The notes under the pieces: generated by a model
What the model was told of the DNA's origin: nothing
Seen by the model: only the letters and a program-made list of their open reading frames with translations
Database searches by the model: none
Position numbers and translations under genes: made by a program
Origin: Bactericera cockerelli
Taxonomy: Eukaryota; Arthropoda; Insecta; Hemiptera; Triozidae
Assembly (NCBI GenBank): GCA_024516035.1
Contig: CM044964.1
Coordinates: 19,287,084 to 19,351,083 of the forward strand
Direction of reading: 5' to 3'
Length of the DNA stretch: 64,000 bases
Shown here: piece after piece, positions 22,804 through 33,866 of the stretch
Position numbering within the stretch: the stretch's first letter is position 1
Layout: each line of letters begins with the position of its first letter

Positions 22804-22910
22804 CTCAATGTGTGAGTGTGTGTGTGGTATGTGTGTGTATGTGTGGTGTGTGCGTGTATGTTTGTGTGTGTGTGTGTGTGTTGCGTGTGTGTGTGTGTGT
22901 GTGTGTGTGT

Positions 22911-22964
<54 letters not shown>

Positions 22965-22970
22965 GTCTGA
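22804..22970. repeat. GT microsatellite
   Basis: Interrupted (TG)n of about 165 bp. The ORF across it is a low-complexity artefact. Confidence 0.95.
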
Positions 22971-23654
22971 TGGGCTGGCGTGCCGCTTACAACTGCCGCT
23001 AGTAATATTATTATACTATTTGGGCCCCCCCCTGACGAAAATCCTGGATACGGCCCTGGTGGAGATGCCTGAGTTACAGAATTAGTGGATGTGCCTGAGC
23101 TATAGAATTAGTGAAAAATCTGAGCTACAGAATTAGTGGAAATCAAATAACCGTCAGGAAAGTTCAATATCGCCTTTTCGATGATCCTGTATTTATAAAG
23201 CTCATTCTAGAGGTACACATCACGTAGCCAACAAGAAGAAGAGGCAGTAGAGAGAGAGAGAGGGAGAGAGAGATCGTGTACTTGTTAATTAGTAGAGGAG
23301 GCTAAATTAAATTATAAATCAATAAATGACAGAGCACAGCCTCCGGGGCCATGGTAACAGAGAGAGCTCTGGTGTGGACCAATATTATTATTTAACTTGG
23401 ACTTCAAGATCTCTTCGCGAAGGGCGTCTCGTGACTTGGCCATAGAATGCTCTGCAACTCCCAAATCGGGCTGATTTATGTACAGAAGGAGTAACTGATA
23501 TACTTGGCACTTGAAATTGATTACATAGAGCATCCTCTTGCCAAAAAACAGGCTTTTTACGAACACAAATATCTAATTAAGGAGGATCTGATCCCTTGTG
23601 ACTGGAAAAAGAAAAGCTTATAAGTTGGTGAGGATTGAAGTAGGTCCTGTCTAA

Positions 23655-23804
23655 GGGCCGAATAAGGATTGGATTTAAGGTAAGTGTACACTATCAGATG
23701 ACTTGGGCTATAGTGCCCTGCGCTGGTTGAAATTCCCACTGCAAGGCGTGTTAAAGGATAATGTCTACTTAGATGAAATCTAATGCAGTTTCATGATTTG
23801 GCCC
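23655..23804. mobile_element. Harbinger-like MITE with TAA target duplication
   Basis: Starts GGGCCGAATAAGG and ends CATGATTTGGCCC, with TAA on both sides (23652-23654, 23805-23807). The terminal GGGCC/GGCCC and 3-bp TWA-type duplication fit PIF/Harbinger MITEs. Related copies are at 15679-15809 and 36349-36467. Confidence 0.75.
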
Positions 23805-24147
23805 TAAGTTACTGTAAAAGAGAACCTACGTACACCAGTACAATCCTAGTTGACTTAAAGGTTGATATTATGTATATTTCAAGAAGGTTTTACCTTTTAA
23901 AAATTGAAAAGTTCCAATTTTATTTTAGCCTCGAAATTACTCCGAGAGACGTGAATAAAATGTGTGAGACTACCTGTGATCAGGAAAACGAAAGGATCTT
24001 CAGTAAGGTGATTCCGATTTGGTCAGGCCTTAATTCACAGTGTGGGTTTTAGTACGACAATAAGAAGTAAAGTGTTGAAAGTCAATGTTAAATTAGGATT
24101 CAAGACACTAAAATGAGCGTCCGAACAATATTATCACTTTTATCATC

Positions 24148-24352
24148 TGTCCCGGTGGCTCAGTGGTAAAGGCGGCACTCTGTGATTCCAAAGATTCCAG
24201 AGGTCGTGGGTTCGAAACCCAGCCGGGACATGACATGTTATCCTCCTATTTGGGATTATTACCACATAATTACTGCTCGGCTTACTGCTCGAATAATTGG
24301 ACTTTAATAGTCCTAATCGGGCAGTATAAATAAGGAGATATTATTATTATTA
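24148..24352 (+). repeat. SINE family C, reference copy
   Basis: The head is TGTCCCGGTGGCTCAGTGG (A box) and GGGTTCGAAACCC (B box), closed by CAGCCGGGACA, which can pair with TGTCCCGG as an acceptor stem. The anticodon region has an insertion around GTGATTCCAAAGATTCC. The body contains TATTTGGGATTATTACCAC and TAGTCCTAATCGGGCAGTAT. It ends AAGGAGATATTATTATTATT. Confidence 0.95.
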
Positions 24353-24599
24353 TTTCAGTAATCCGACGAGAAATTGACGACCAGCGCCGCCCGAACATAT
24401 TACTCAGTGGATTAATTACTTGCAGGCTGCGGTCCGTTTGTATCTTTCTATTTCTATATATGATTTGTCTATCCGTATAAGTGGCCGGCCCGGTCTATAC
24501 GATTCTGCTGGACTCTTTGAAACTGGAAAGAGAAAAGAAATTTCATTGTTACATCGGTACAAACGTCAGTATTTGCGGGTGTTGTATCATCATCATAGC

Positions 24600-24680
24600 T
24601 TTCCTTTCATGGCCATGAAAGGAGCCTAGGCATTGGATCTGGGCGTCCATATAATCCTCTCACCACCGTGATTTAGGTAT
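24600..24680 (+). repeat. 3' end of SINE family F
   Basis: GAAAGGAGCCTAGGCATTGG and ATCTGGGCGTCCATATAATC, then CTCTCACCACCGTG, match the 3' end of the F copy at 13828-14135 without its head or body. Confidence 0.7.
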
Positions 24681-24849
24681 CAATACCTATTTTACGGACA
24701 CGGAATTATTATTGTTATCATAGCATGGCGTCATCATGAACGATGGTAGCCAGACAGTGGAGGAATGACTCAGCATTTCTACCACTGTCTTTACAAGGAG
24801 CCTAATAATTGACAAAGGCCCGCAGAATCAAGCCAATGCTGGTATACTC

Positions 24850-27800
24850 CCTGTTTATAGTCCCCCGCCAGGGTGTTGACTAGTAACAGGATATTTTAGC
24901 TTTAAAACTCAAACACCTCCTTCTGGTTCCACCACCACCCTGGGTTGTTTCCATAGAATGGTTTGTTGGGTAGTCTTCGCATAGTCCTTAATTTTATTTA
25001 GATTTTAGATCATAAGCTGCATCATTGTCAATCTTGCGGTTGTATGAAATGCGTTGAACAATATATTCCACCTGAATTTATGAAAATAACTTACAGTCTC
25101 TAAGATTCAAACTCTAGGGTTACTTTACTGAAAGCACACTAGCACCCTAGACTCCCTAGCCTAGAGCACAAGACTAGAACATGTGTGTCTTTAAATGATG
25201 TTTGAAAACAAAATTCAGATTAGAAGCAAGTTTGAGTAAAAGTTCAAAGTTTTGCCTCTAGACCGTGCCTCAAATCAGAATTGAATAATTTATTATAAAT
25301 GAGTTTTCGATTATTATTTCACTTAAATCTCTTTCTCTCCCGATGGTTCTTGGCTCAGGTCAGACTGATATTGGTTCCAAGTCCTCCATCTCCTCCTTCT
25401 CAGGCTTCACACTTATATTTATTGTTTTCTCATTAGTTGGCTTGTCGGATATTTCTCCCGGATAATTTATTATTTAATTAATGCTGCGATGTTCACCTCC
25501 GAGGTTGTGGCTGTTGTTTTCTTCCAGCTTATCAAACAAGACACGCGGGGTCCCGAGCGACCCGCTGGGGATGTGTATGCTAGTTGTGACACGGGGCATT
25601 CCATGTCAATTAGGCTCTCTCTACTTTCTAGTGCTTTTTCAACTATCGGAGCAGTAATTTCTGATTCTGTATACCTGTAGCATTCATAGTTCCTCTATAG
25701 ATATTTACAAACTTTGTTTCGTCCTTATTTCAATTGAACTTAACGTTTTCTCAATTTCTTTTTTAGAATATTCAAGAATGCACTAAAATGTGAATTACAC
25801 CTGAACCTTTCCCTCTTCATTCCTCATGAGAGAAGCGACTTCAACGTTATAACGAAATATTCCATGTAGCCAAAAATTTATAATTATATGTATGTGCAAT
25901 GTGCATATATGTATGTATGTTTACAAAAAATTCATAAAAAATTATGAATCCTCATTTTACTTCACGATTGTTATCTTTTCCATAACTCACCTTCCTACTC
26001 TTCCTAATTATTTTACTAATTTAAATATCTCAACATTTAACTCCAGAGTGTGAGAAACTATGCCAAACATAAACAAATTGGCAGACAAAACACGAATCCT
26101 TGCATGGCAAATCCTATTGTACGAGAAATAGATAAACATGATTTTAAGAGAAGGATTTCACAAGAAACGACACACGAAAACAAATAACAACATTTCCAAT
26201 AGCTTATCATGCTTGGTCAAGCTTCTGTCCAACCCAAATCCCAATAGAAAACAAAACATTATCACGGCTAGTTGAATCTGTTGAGGTATTTGTAAATCTG
26301 TACAGTTATCTGTTGAATTTATTCAGGTATTTCACACAAATTTTCAAAATCAACCAAAAAATTATGTAAACCAATGCGACTCCTTTCACAGACATCATTG
26401 GAGGTATTGTTTTGTGTATTGTCTCCTGCAATATCTTCATATTGTGTTTGGTGTAACACAATAAGTATTCACAGTGTGTTTTTAGTATTTTATATTCACT
26501 GGTTATCTGGCTCCGTGTGAGTTCTATGGGATTTGTTCCCAAATTTTCAATACATCATAATCAGTCTGTTTGTCAGTTCCCCCAATTTGATTTCTTCCAT
26601 TCCACTACTGTAAGGAATTGTGTGTGGGTCCTACTTAACAACAGACAATCTCTAGTTGTTTGTGCTCAAAAGAATAATCAGGTTGTGTTTGATTCACAGA
26701 ATTAGGTCAACAATAAAGCTATTGATCCAGATCTGTCTTTTGAGATGATCTTGTTCTTTTGAGATGATGGGTGTCAGATTTCTTATTGGGTGTTCAAAAC
26801 ACAGGTGAATAGATTCTTCGAATTATCTTTAGAGGAATCTCTATTTACTTTAAATGTGATCTATATAAATCTGCATGACTATCATACCATTGAGTTTGCC
26901 ACCACGAGATTTCCATATATTATGCGAAATGAGCTGGGTTTTTTTTATGTTTTCTGCAACACCACCGTTCTACTTTCTGTTTTTAAGGTATGGTATTCAA
27001 TTCAATTTTTAACGGTGTCTTTTAAACGGTGCTGTTTTTAAGCTAGTGTTATTTTGTAATTTGTATGGACATAATTTGTATACAATATTGAAAATTCGTG
27101 TTTTTCTCAAAATTTTGATTCCAAGACAATTTGAGCTATTTTCACTCTCTGATAAAATGGCTCCATTTGAGGTAATCTTTTTTTACAATTTGAAATGTAC
27201 TTAATTTTTGAAGTTAATAGTAATAATAATATAGTTATTTCTTCAATTGTTGTTTCTGGTTTCTGTTGTTATTCATTATGATATTGTTGTTTTTATTTAC
27301 TTAACATGACCAGCCCCCTATCCAAGCAATGTATTCTAGACCCCAATTGATTGGTTTTGACAGGTATCAGATGTCACCAGATATATTTTTTGTTCAATGG
27401 TTATCCGCAGGAGTCATTTTGTTATTGCTAGAGACAAAATTCCCAGGCCCTATGGAGGCCACCCTGAAGATTCTGCAAAGTCTTCGTGAGATGATTGAGA
27501 TGTCAGCTAGGAATGTAATCCTTTCTAAGATGATGATTACAATAGGAAAATAAATATTCCATATTATGCATAATTACCGTGCTATCTGATGAGGCTAGAT
27601 CGATGAAGTTAGAAGTTAGCCTTTTGCTTTTTGTGACAAACAAATGTAGATATTTTGAAACCCTTTAGGTATTAGAAAAGTCCATCATTCTTGCATTATT
27701 ATCTAAATAAGTGATAACTAGTTATCATAATTATTATCTTTAAAAAAAAGAGTTATTATTATATTTAATAGGTAAAACAAAAGTGCTAATAGATTTCTGC

Positions 27801-28541
27801 AAAATTTCAGCTCCCTAGGTTTACCTATAAATCTTTGCTATGTGAAAAACAGTAATGAGCTAGTCAATTGGTCGATACATGGAGTTTGTTTTCTCTATAA
27901 ATATTACAAATCGGTTCATAATTTTCATATTATTATTTTTTAATGAAAAAGTCATTTCATCTTCTTTATCTGCGAAGTGGCAAAATCCCATTAAAATTTC
28001 TGAGTTGCGATCAGACATGCCGTCTCCACCCAAAAACTCACTAACTCAATAATCGCTTTTAAAACCATTCATGCAAAAAATTTGACATCTCTACAAGATT
28101 ATTATCATCGCACCCAGAGAGAGTCTATTAGCAGACTATTAATATTTTCTTAATTGACCAAATATAAAAGAATTATGATTAAAGAGTTCAACAAGAGTGA
28201 ATTAATTTTAAGCGTTCAGCAGATTGTAATGCTGTTGATAAAAATAACAATATTATTCTCGGATTTGTACTTCATCTAGCTGATTCTGTAGGTTATTAAG
28301 AATTAGTTGAGTATGATACTTATTTAAGTATGATTTTAGACATCATTAATAAAAATAAAGTCAAGCCAAGTGGAAATTTAAGAATTATTAATAGACACAT
28401 TTTATTCATTCAACAGTTTTCTCTTTTCTTTGTTGAAATATTAACAGCTTCATCCGTGCCAAGCGTTGTGTCATATTCTACCAATAATTATTAATGTTTT
28501 TATGATCTATGATATTGTTAAGTTATTCTATGACTTTTCAT
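24850..28541. other. Long unique AT-rich stretch
   Basis: About 3.7 kb up to the scaffold gap with no repeat or gene I can name. 27329-27553 is an open frame with an unremarkable translation, not strong enough to call. 25900-25925 is a short TATG/TGTA run. Confidence 0.5.
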
Positions 28542-28641
28542 NNNNNNNNNNNNNNNNNNNNNNNNNNNNNNNNNNNNNNNNNNNNNNNNNNNNNNNNNNN
28601 NNNNNNNNNNNNNNNNNNNNNNNNNNNNNNNNNNNNNNNNN
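28542..28641. other. Assembly gap (100 N)
   Basis: Exactly 100 N, the usual placeholder for a gap of unknown size. Sequence continuity across it should not be assumed. Confidence 1.
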
Positions 28642-28937
28642 TTTGCTGAGGTTATAACATCCTTAAAAATGGAATTAATTAGAAAAATGTGTGAAAGTTA
28701 TTATTATTATGTCCTCTTTTTAGATTTTGATAATTATCAAGGTGTTTTGTTTTCAATTTTTTGTTAATGTTCGGATTTAATTTAGTTTGATGGCTCGTTA
28801 GAAGGGAATTTTAATTTGACACATTTCTGAATTTTGTTGAAATTCTCCAGTAGAGACTTTTTTGAATTAATTTGAAACATGATCTGGTGGATGTGCTACC
28901 ATAAACCTACTCATTTCTTCTTCTTATTTTTTGTTTC

Positions 28938-29062
28938 TTGTAGTTTGATCGATATAGCGCCGGACTTGTAACCTGAGGGTCGGTGGTTCAAGTCCCGATT
29001 TCAGCGTAGATTTAGTAAAACGAGTTTGAGAAGTTGTGATATCGCGCAAGTGATTAACACTT
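28938..29062 (+). repeat. SINE family A, short 5' end
   Basis: TTGTAGTTTGATCGATATAG, GGACTTGTAACCTGAGGG, GGTTCAAGTCCCG and CAGCGTAGATTTAGTAAAAC are followed by the body through TGATTAACAC. The first few bases of the head are altered. Confidence 0.85.
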
Positions 29063-29102
29063 AAAAAATAACTTTCACTTTTTTAAACTTGTATAACTAC
29101 CC

Positions 29103-29200
29103 TTCTAGGTGCTGGATCAACACAAACGCACTAATAGCACCGGAAGGTGTCCCTTATAATCAACCGTAATCCGTTTATGAATACAATTTTTTGGCGGCTC
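29103..29200 (-). repeat. SINE family G, internal fragment
   Basis: On the minus strand, ATTGTATTCATAAACGG, AAGGGACACCTTCCGGTGC and GATCCAGCACCTAGAAGGG follow the order of the complete G copy at 31766-32062. Confidence 0.75.
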
Positions 29201-29402
29201 TGGGTTTTAAGCTCCAGGAACTTTCGCTAAGTAAACAGGTCCTCAAGAGTACCCTCGTACTCAAATTTTTCCTAAACGGTCCGGACAACATACCCAGGGA
29301 TCAGAAAAAGACCATTATATAATTATTAGCTTAAACCGTTCAGTTTTCAAGGGTTAATTATGATTTCTTGTGATGATAGACGGCGTGGCGACGTGGGAAA
29401 TG

Positions 29403-29492
29403 AATATTACGACAGAAGGCTCGTAATATTACTTCCGAGAAATTTCCTCCAATATTAGAAATCGGAAGTAATATTGTGTTTTTTTTCGTATG
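29403..29492. repeat. Repeat H with two adjacent hairpins
   Basis: AATATTACGA (29403-29412) pairs with TCGTAATATT (29421-29430). Immediately after, ACTTCCGAGAAATTTCC faces GGAAGT across ATATTAGAAATC (29431-29469), followed by AATATTGTGTT and T-rich sequence. The second hairpin plus tail recurs at 9991-10050. Confidence 0.7.
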
Positions 29493-29617
29493 AACAAAAT
29501 TCTAAAAATAGCAACTAAGTAGATACTCCACTAAATTCTATAGGTACTACTCTTTTTTCTTTCTTTCTTTTTTTTTAAAAAAAAAGGTAGTTCTGCCCTG
29601 GAACCACTTTCGAATTA

Positions 29618-29757
29618 CTTCAGGGCACTTTACCTTTACATCCATGCCATTCCGGAAACGGAAAAACTCGGTAAGAATTTTCCACTCCGGCCGGCATTCG
29701 AACCCGCAACCTCCGGGTCAGCAACCAACGCTCTTAACCACTGAGCCACGGAGGTTG
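29618..29757 (-). repeat. SINE family E
   Basis: Reverse copy with head CCAACCTCCGTGGCTCAGTG, B box GGGTTCGAATGCC and GGCCGGAGTGGAAAATTC. The better A box here suggests a less decayed copy than the one at 19105-19239. Confidence 0.9.
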
Positions 29758-30269
29758 GCTCTAGACTACTCTAGAGTCCTCACAGACATTCCTCAGCCCA
29801 CCATGAACTGACCAGACCTAGTTGGACAGCCATCTGTTGTATCGAAGAAAACAGTCAACCTTTTAAACCAGAACCTGGATTTTTACTCCATAAAAGTGAA
29901 AACTAATTGATGTACTGTTAATTAAGAAGTAATAACACACTCAGCCACACACTTCGTACGATAAATCGTAAACTTTTTTGTCACATACCGAAGTTGAAGT
30001 TAAATACTTATTGTATAGACATGCTAAAAACCTATTTAAGTATAATACAAGCTTGTTTTGTCTACCTAAGGCATTGCACAATTGCTTTTGTACTTAGACC
30101 ATACGATGCCAACACAGATACACAGAAAGTTTTCTGAAATATGTAAAGAAGATATTCGCTACATTACATTATTTCTGAGGGTGTTTTATATAAAAAAGAA
30201 AGAAATTCCTATGTGCTGCGTCCATTATTTAGAACTATTGCACCCAATATTCGCTAAGATTGCATTTGA
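29758..30269. other. Unannotated sequence
   Basis: AT-rich, with no recognised gene or repeat. Confidence 0.4.
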
Positions 30270-30420
30270 TGACAATCATGAGTACACCAGATCCATTCGG
30301 AGACATGAAGTTAAGCAACGTTGAGCAGAAAGAGAACATGGATGGGTGACGACGAGTTACTTGTCCGTAATGGTTCCGTTGTTACTGACCTACTCAGGCA
30401 GAATGAGTTTAACTATGGGC
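30270..30420 (+). repeat. 5S-rRNA-derived SINE, diverged
   Basis: GAGTACACCAGATCC, GAAGTTAAGCAACGTTGAGC and ATGGATGGGTGACGACG align to the 5S rRNA internal promoter (box A, intermediate element, box C). The body is recognisable but decayed (ACTCAGGCAGAATGAGTTTA). Confidence 0.75.
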
Positions 30421-30557
30421 GTCGCTAGAGACGCTAGAACATCACGCAATGAAGATAACCTACAAAAAATTGCTTGAATCAAACAAATCAGACACCCATA
30501 TTAACCATACTAACCCATCTTTTTTGGGGACGGAAATAGACAGCATAATGAGGTTTC

Positions 30558-30650
30558 ACATTTGAATGGTCACTCATCCAAGTCCTAACCTCGGTGGACT
30601 TTGTTTAACTTCAGTGCGAGAACAGGTGTATTCAACGTGATGACGCTGGT
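30558..30650 (-). repeat. 5S-rRNA-derived SINE head, reverse orientation
   Basis: Minus strand: ACCAGCGTCATCACGTTGAA, ACACCTGTTCTCGCACTGAA, then GTCCACCGAGGTTAGG and CTTGGATGAGTGACC match the 5S head of 62075-62197. It lies about 140 bp from the plus-strand copy. Confidence 0.8.
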
Positions 30651-30841
30651 AACTTTTCATTTATCGAAGAAAGAGGCTGGTAGCTGGTAGCAGTGCAGTG
30701 TCACAGCTAACAGGAGCCGGGTTAACAGCGTATCAATTAATGTCACTTGGTTTTGATTTATGTGGCACTCCCGCGGGTACTGGAAGTGGCCTGTCACCAC
30801 CGGCACCGGCTCCGGCGGTGTCCGCCTGGAGAAGTATAGTA

Positions 30842-30988
30842 GTTATCATATTTGTGTTAATCACTATCGTAATATCACAACTACTCAAACTAGCTTTCCT
30901 AAATCTACGCTGAAACCGCGCGGGACTTGAACCACCGACCTCCAGGTTACAAGTCCGCTGCCTTATCAATTAAGCTACTGAGGTCGGC
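30842..30988 (-). repeat. SINE family A
   Basis: Full copy on the minus strand with GCCGACCTCAGTAGCTTAAT, B box GGTTCAAGTCCC and body TAGTTTGAGTAGTTGTGATA. TATAGT on either side may be a short target duplication. Confidence 0.9.
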
Positions 30989-31244
30989 GATGATAATTAT
31001 AGTGTGAGACATGCACAAATGTTTTGCATTCAATGGTTATTAGCCCTGATAACGCGGAGAATTTTGAAAGCAAGCGTCCTTCTGGAAGGACGTATCAGCT
31101 CTATCTGGGTTAGAGGCCGAAAATGGCTGTATGGCCTTGCCTATACCAATTTCCAAAAGAAGGCTGAATTATGAAATAGAATTAAAACAATACAAACATA
31201 TACCTAAGCCAAACGATCCAAGTCGAAGTTTTGGACCTCGGCCC

Positions 31245-31400
31245 CAATTTACCGGTATTTTGGGGGGGACTCGCTTTGACTAACTTTTTTATTATTCATC
31301 CTTGATGGGGGTTGTGACATATCAAATACAATGAATTTGAGGTGTTAATAACGAATTTTGCATTTATTTTTTGCATCTCTTACCGTTGAGTCACCAGTGG
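31245..31400 (+). repeat. Repeat N
   Basis: Same ordered words as 22225-22390: TACCGGTATTTTGGGGGGG, GACTAACTTTTTTATTATT, GGGTTGTGACATATCAA. Confidence 0.75.
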
Positions 31401-31765
31401 CGGAATTTGACTTCTCTTCGGGGGATAAGGAAAGTCGTGTGATGTTACATGAGATTTTTTATACATGTTATATTAAATTGTAAAATATAATTTATCCTAA
31501 AATATTTAAGACCTGTTTGACTGCTGTAGTAAAGGGACTTTTCAGTCTTACCTCGGCAGTATAAACAAGGTATGTTCTATTTTATTCTATTCTCTACTTT
31601 TATGTATCTGAGGACTGAGGCACACTTTACCCCGAGCCTCCATCTTTCATCCTGATGTTCCACCAATAGCCTGCTATCAGCCATCAACCAGTTCAGAGAA
31701 TCATCAACAGCTAGAAGCAAATTAGTTTATGCGTATACCTAACCTAAGTCACTACTTATACTATA

Positions 31766-32060
31766 GCGCACGAATAGCTCAGTGGTTAAGCTCTCGCTTG
31801 CCATGCGGAAGGTGGCGGGTTCGAACCCCCGTGCCGACAAAAATTTGTATTCAAAATTTGGTTACAGTTGTTTGTAAGGGATACCTTCCGGTGCGCTCGT
31901 GTCGACCCAGCACCTAAATGGGAAGTATTGTGTCACTTCTCGCCCATCAGAGGGGAGGCATACTATACGGGATAGGCAAGCTATTACAACACAGAACACA
32001 AGCGTCTACAGTAGCTCCTGTTTCATGGCTACGAAATGAAAAAGGCTGTGAAACACTCAT
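31766..32060 (+). repeat. SINE family G, full-length reference copy
   Basis: The tRNA-like head GCACGAATAGCTCAGTGGTT (A box), a CTTGCCATG anticodon loop (Gly-GCC-like), and B box GGGTTCGAACCCC are followed by AAAAATTTGTATTC. The body has GGATACCTTCCGGTGCGCTC, GACCCAGCACCTAAATGGG, CCATCAGAGGGGAGGCATAC, CTACAGTAGCTCCTGTTTCA and end GGCTGTGAAACACTCA. The acceptor ends do not pair well, so this is a SINE and not a working tRNA gene. Confidence 0.95.
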
Positions 32061-33065
32061 TTTTTTACATTTGAATATTTCACGCTAGGTCAGCATGAAT
32101 TTTGCCACAAAAATTATGTCATAAATTAAACCATTTAAACGCGTTAGAGACCGTTAGACCTTCAGTGTCGATTACACATAGCAACACGTGCGAATAAATA
32201 TTGCAACAAAAAAAAAATTAAAGGACATCACTCATGCCGCACTGAAAAAGTACCGTTTCTTGTGAAATTTCGTAGGTAAACCCTAATTTTGCAAAAAAAT
32301 CTTTATCGGCCGCATCCGAGCGAATCGGATTTTGGTTCTAGTACCAAATTATTGGAGCAAGAAGATTTGAACATATGCATGCACTTTTGAGAAATTTCTT
32401 TTTAGATGTTTCATTTTAAAATGTCGTTGGTACCGTTGCCCTTGGTAAGGAGACCGATTGAAAACCGATTGTCTACTTATAGGTACTTTGACCATTCTTG
32501 AGGACTGTAAATGTTCTAGCCAAGTTTTCTATTTTTAATGGGTCCATTCTGTAGAGAGATGAAAGATTTTATTGACCTCATAGGTATACACGGATAATTG
32601 ACACGGCTGGATGCCCTTCCTAACGCCAACGAATATATTCGATTTAACGTCCTGCATTAGGACGGTTCTGATTTGGAGGAAGATATTTCTGCAGTTTTCT
32701 ATACTTTTACACCTACATACATACATTAGTTAGTATAGTTTAGAAAATCCAATTTGTAAACGGTAGATGGTGTAAATATAACTAGAGGAAGTCCTCTTAA
32801 TGACCAAATAGCATAAAATGTATAGTTATAATTATAGGTAGGTATATCTATTTATTTCTTATTAGTTCCTCAAAGCACCGGGAAAGGTAAAAGTCAAATA
32901 AACAGATTAATAGGATAATTAAACAAAAGCAGATATCAGCCGCATTTTATGAAAGGAACTACGGTTTAATTTTTGCATTTGAAAACCAAATTGCTCTTCA
33001 CTGTATTGACTGAACGCCTTTCATCTATTTTATTATGGTAAGTATTATTATTATTAGGTACATGA
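32061..33065. other. Unique sequence with a repeat L/F patch
   Basis: Mostly single-copy. 32600-32690 (GGATGCCCTTCCTAACGCC, TTTAACGTCCTGCATTAGGA) joins words of repeat L to the tail of SINE F. Confidence 0.5.
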
Positions 33066-33319
33066 CAGGCGCGGCTGGTGCGAAAATATTTTGGGGGCAA
33101 GCCACATAAGCCGGACTAAAATGAGCATTTTCTGATGAGGTTTTGTTAAAATAAATTGACAGTTGAAGAGTTAAAGAGTCACGCTTTGAGTATCTAACGA
33201 GTTTGAGTCTGTTAATACCATGCTAATAATAATAATTATTCTATAAATGTGAGTTGATTTTATTTTTATTTTTTGTCTGGGGGTGCTGCTCCTTAGCTCC
33301 TTAGCAACAGCCGCCCCTG
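33066..33319. mobile_element. hAT-like MITE, family P
   Basis: The ends CAGGCGCGGCTG and CAGCCGCCCCTG are inverted with one mismatch. The right end also carries GTGCTGCTCCTTAGCTCC, matching the second copy at 57205-57545. No exact 8-bp target duplication could be placed. Confidence 0.6.
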
Positions 33320-33866
33320 GTAGGTACATATTACTATTAGGTATAGGTACCAACTATCACAATAATTACAAATATTATTAATATTATTAGTAATGTAATA
33401 CTTTAGCCATTATAATTACTCCAAGCAATAAAAGAATCATCTTAATCATAATAAAAACTGATAATAGAGTTAGCAGTAAATAAGAGCTAAAGAGAATTGC
33501 AAGTTCGCCGCATCAGTTGTGATCAAGCGAGAAAGCATTGAAATTGAGAACAATAAGTTGAATCTTCATGGTGTTTTGTCTGAATGGAGTTTTTTGCTCT
33601 CTAAAGAGACGTTCAGTCTAGAGGGCGATTCCTTCAGAGTTCATAATAATAATAATTCAGAAAAGTGTCATCTTGCAATCCTGCCATCTAGTCCGAAAAT
33701 TTTTAAGTTCTCAGTAGATTTTTTTTTCTTCTTTTTTTTCCCACAGTAAATTTTAATTCTCATTTTAATAATTACTGTCAAAGTTTATGTTAGAAAGTAT
33801 GAATTTACTCCTCACAAAAACTAAGAAAAACTGTAAATGAAAATACAAGTATCTCGTTCATAATTA

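Larger units (their letters stand above)
21137..23058. mobile_element. Non-autonomous hAT element with exact 8-bp TSD
   Basis: The left end is CAGGGCCGTATTTA and the right end TGGATACGGCCCTG; the outer 11 bp (CAGGGCCGTAT) are perfect inverted repeats. GTGGAGAT is duplicated exactly at 21129-21136 and 23059-23066, as hAT transposases do. The target is the minisatellite of the surrounding element, so this is the younger insertion. The 1.9-kb interior has a 42-bp tandem array, repeat N and a GT microsatellite, but no transposase ORF. Confidence 0.9.
18125..23147. mobile_element. Inverted-repeat element with minisatellite ends
   Basis: 18228-18565 is the inverted complement of 20715-21019 (for example GGTCAAGTTATACATG on the left, CATGTATAACTTGACC on the right). 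Outside and beside the arms lies a 24-25 bp minisatellite of the form GAGCTACAGAATTAGTGGAG: left part 18140-18245, right part 20505-20714, 21020-21128 and 23067-23147. The outermost units are GATTTTCACTAATTCTG (left) and CAGAATTAGTGGAAATC (right), suggesting the ends of one element of about 3.1 kb before a hAT insertion. It holds an unrecognised ORF (19285-19518) and a family E SINE. Exact termini and target duplication are not resolved. Confidence 0.65.

Noticed and set aside
22816..23085. Cys/Val-rich ORF
   Set aside because: Translation of a GT microsatellite running into the hAT terminus.
27583..27612. Another hammerhead (CTGATGAGGC)
   Set aside because: No GAAA after a stem II and no cleavage triplet; only the heptamer matches by chance. 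Similar CTGATGAG hits near 22550, 22738, 33133 and 35598 also fail.
30698..30913. 71-codon ORF as a gene
   Set aside because: Its second half is the SINE A 3' region; only the GC-rich first half is worth a look and is listed as a finding.
31769..31840. True tRNA-Gly gene
   Set aside because: A and B boxes and a GCC loop are present, but the acceptor ends do not pair and the unit continues into a SINE body found elsewhere.
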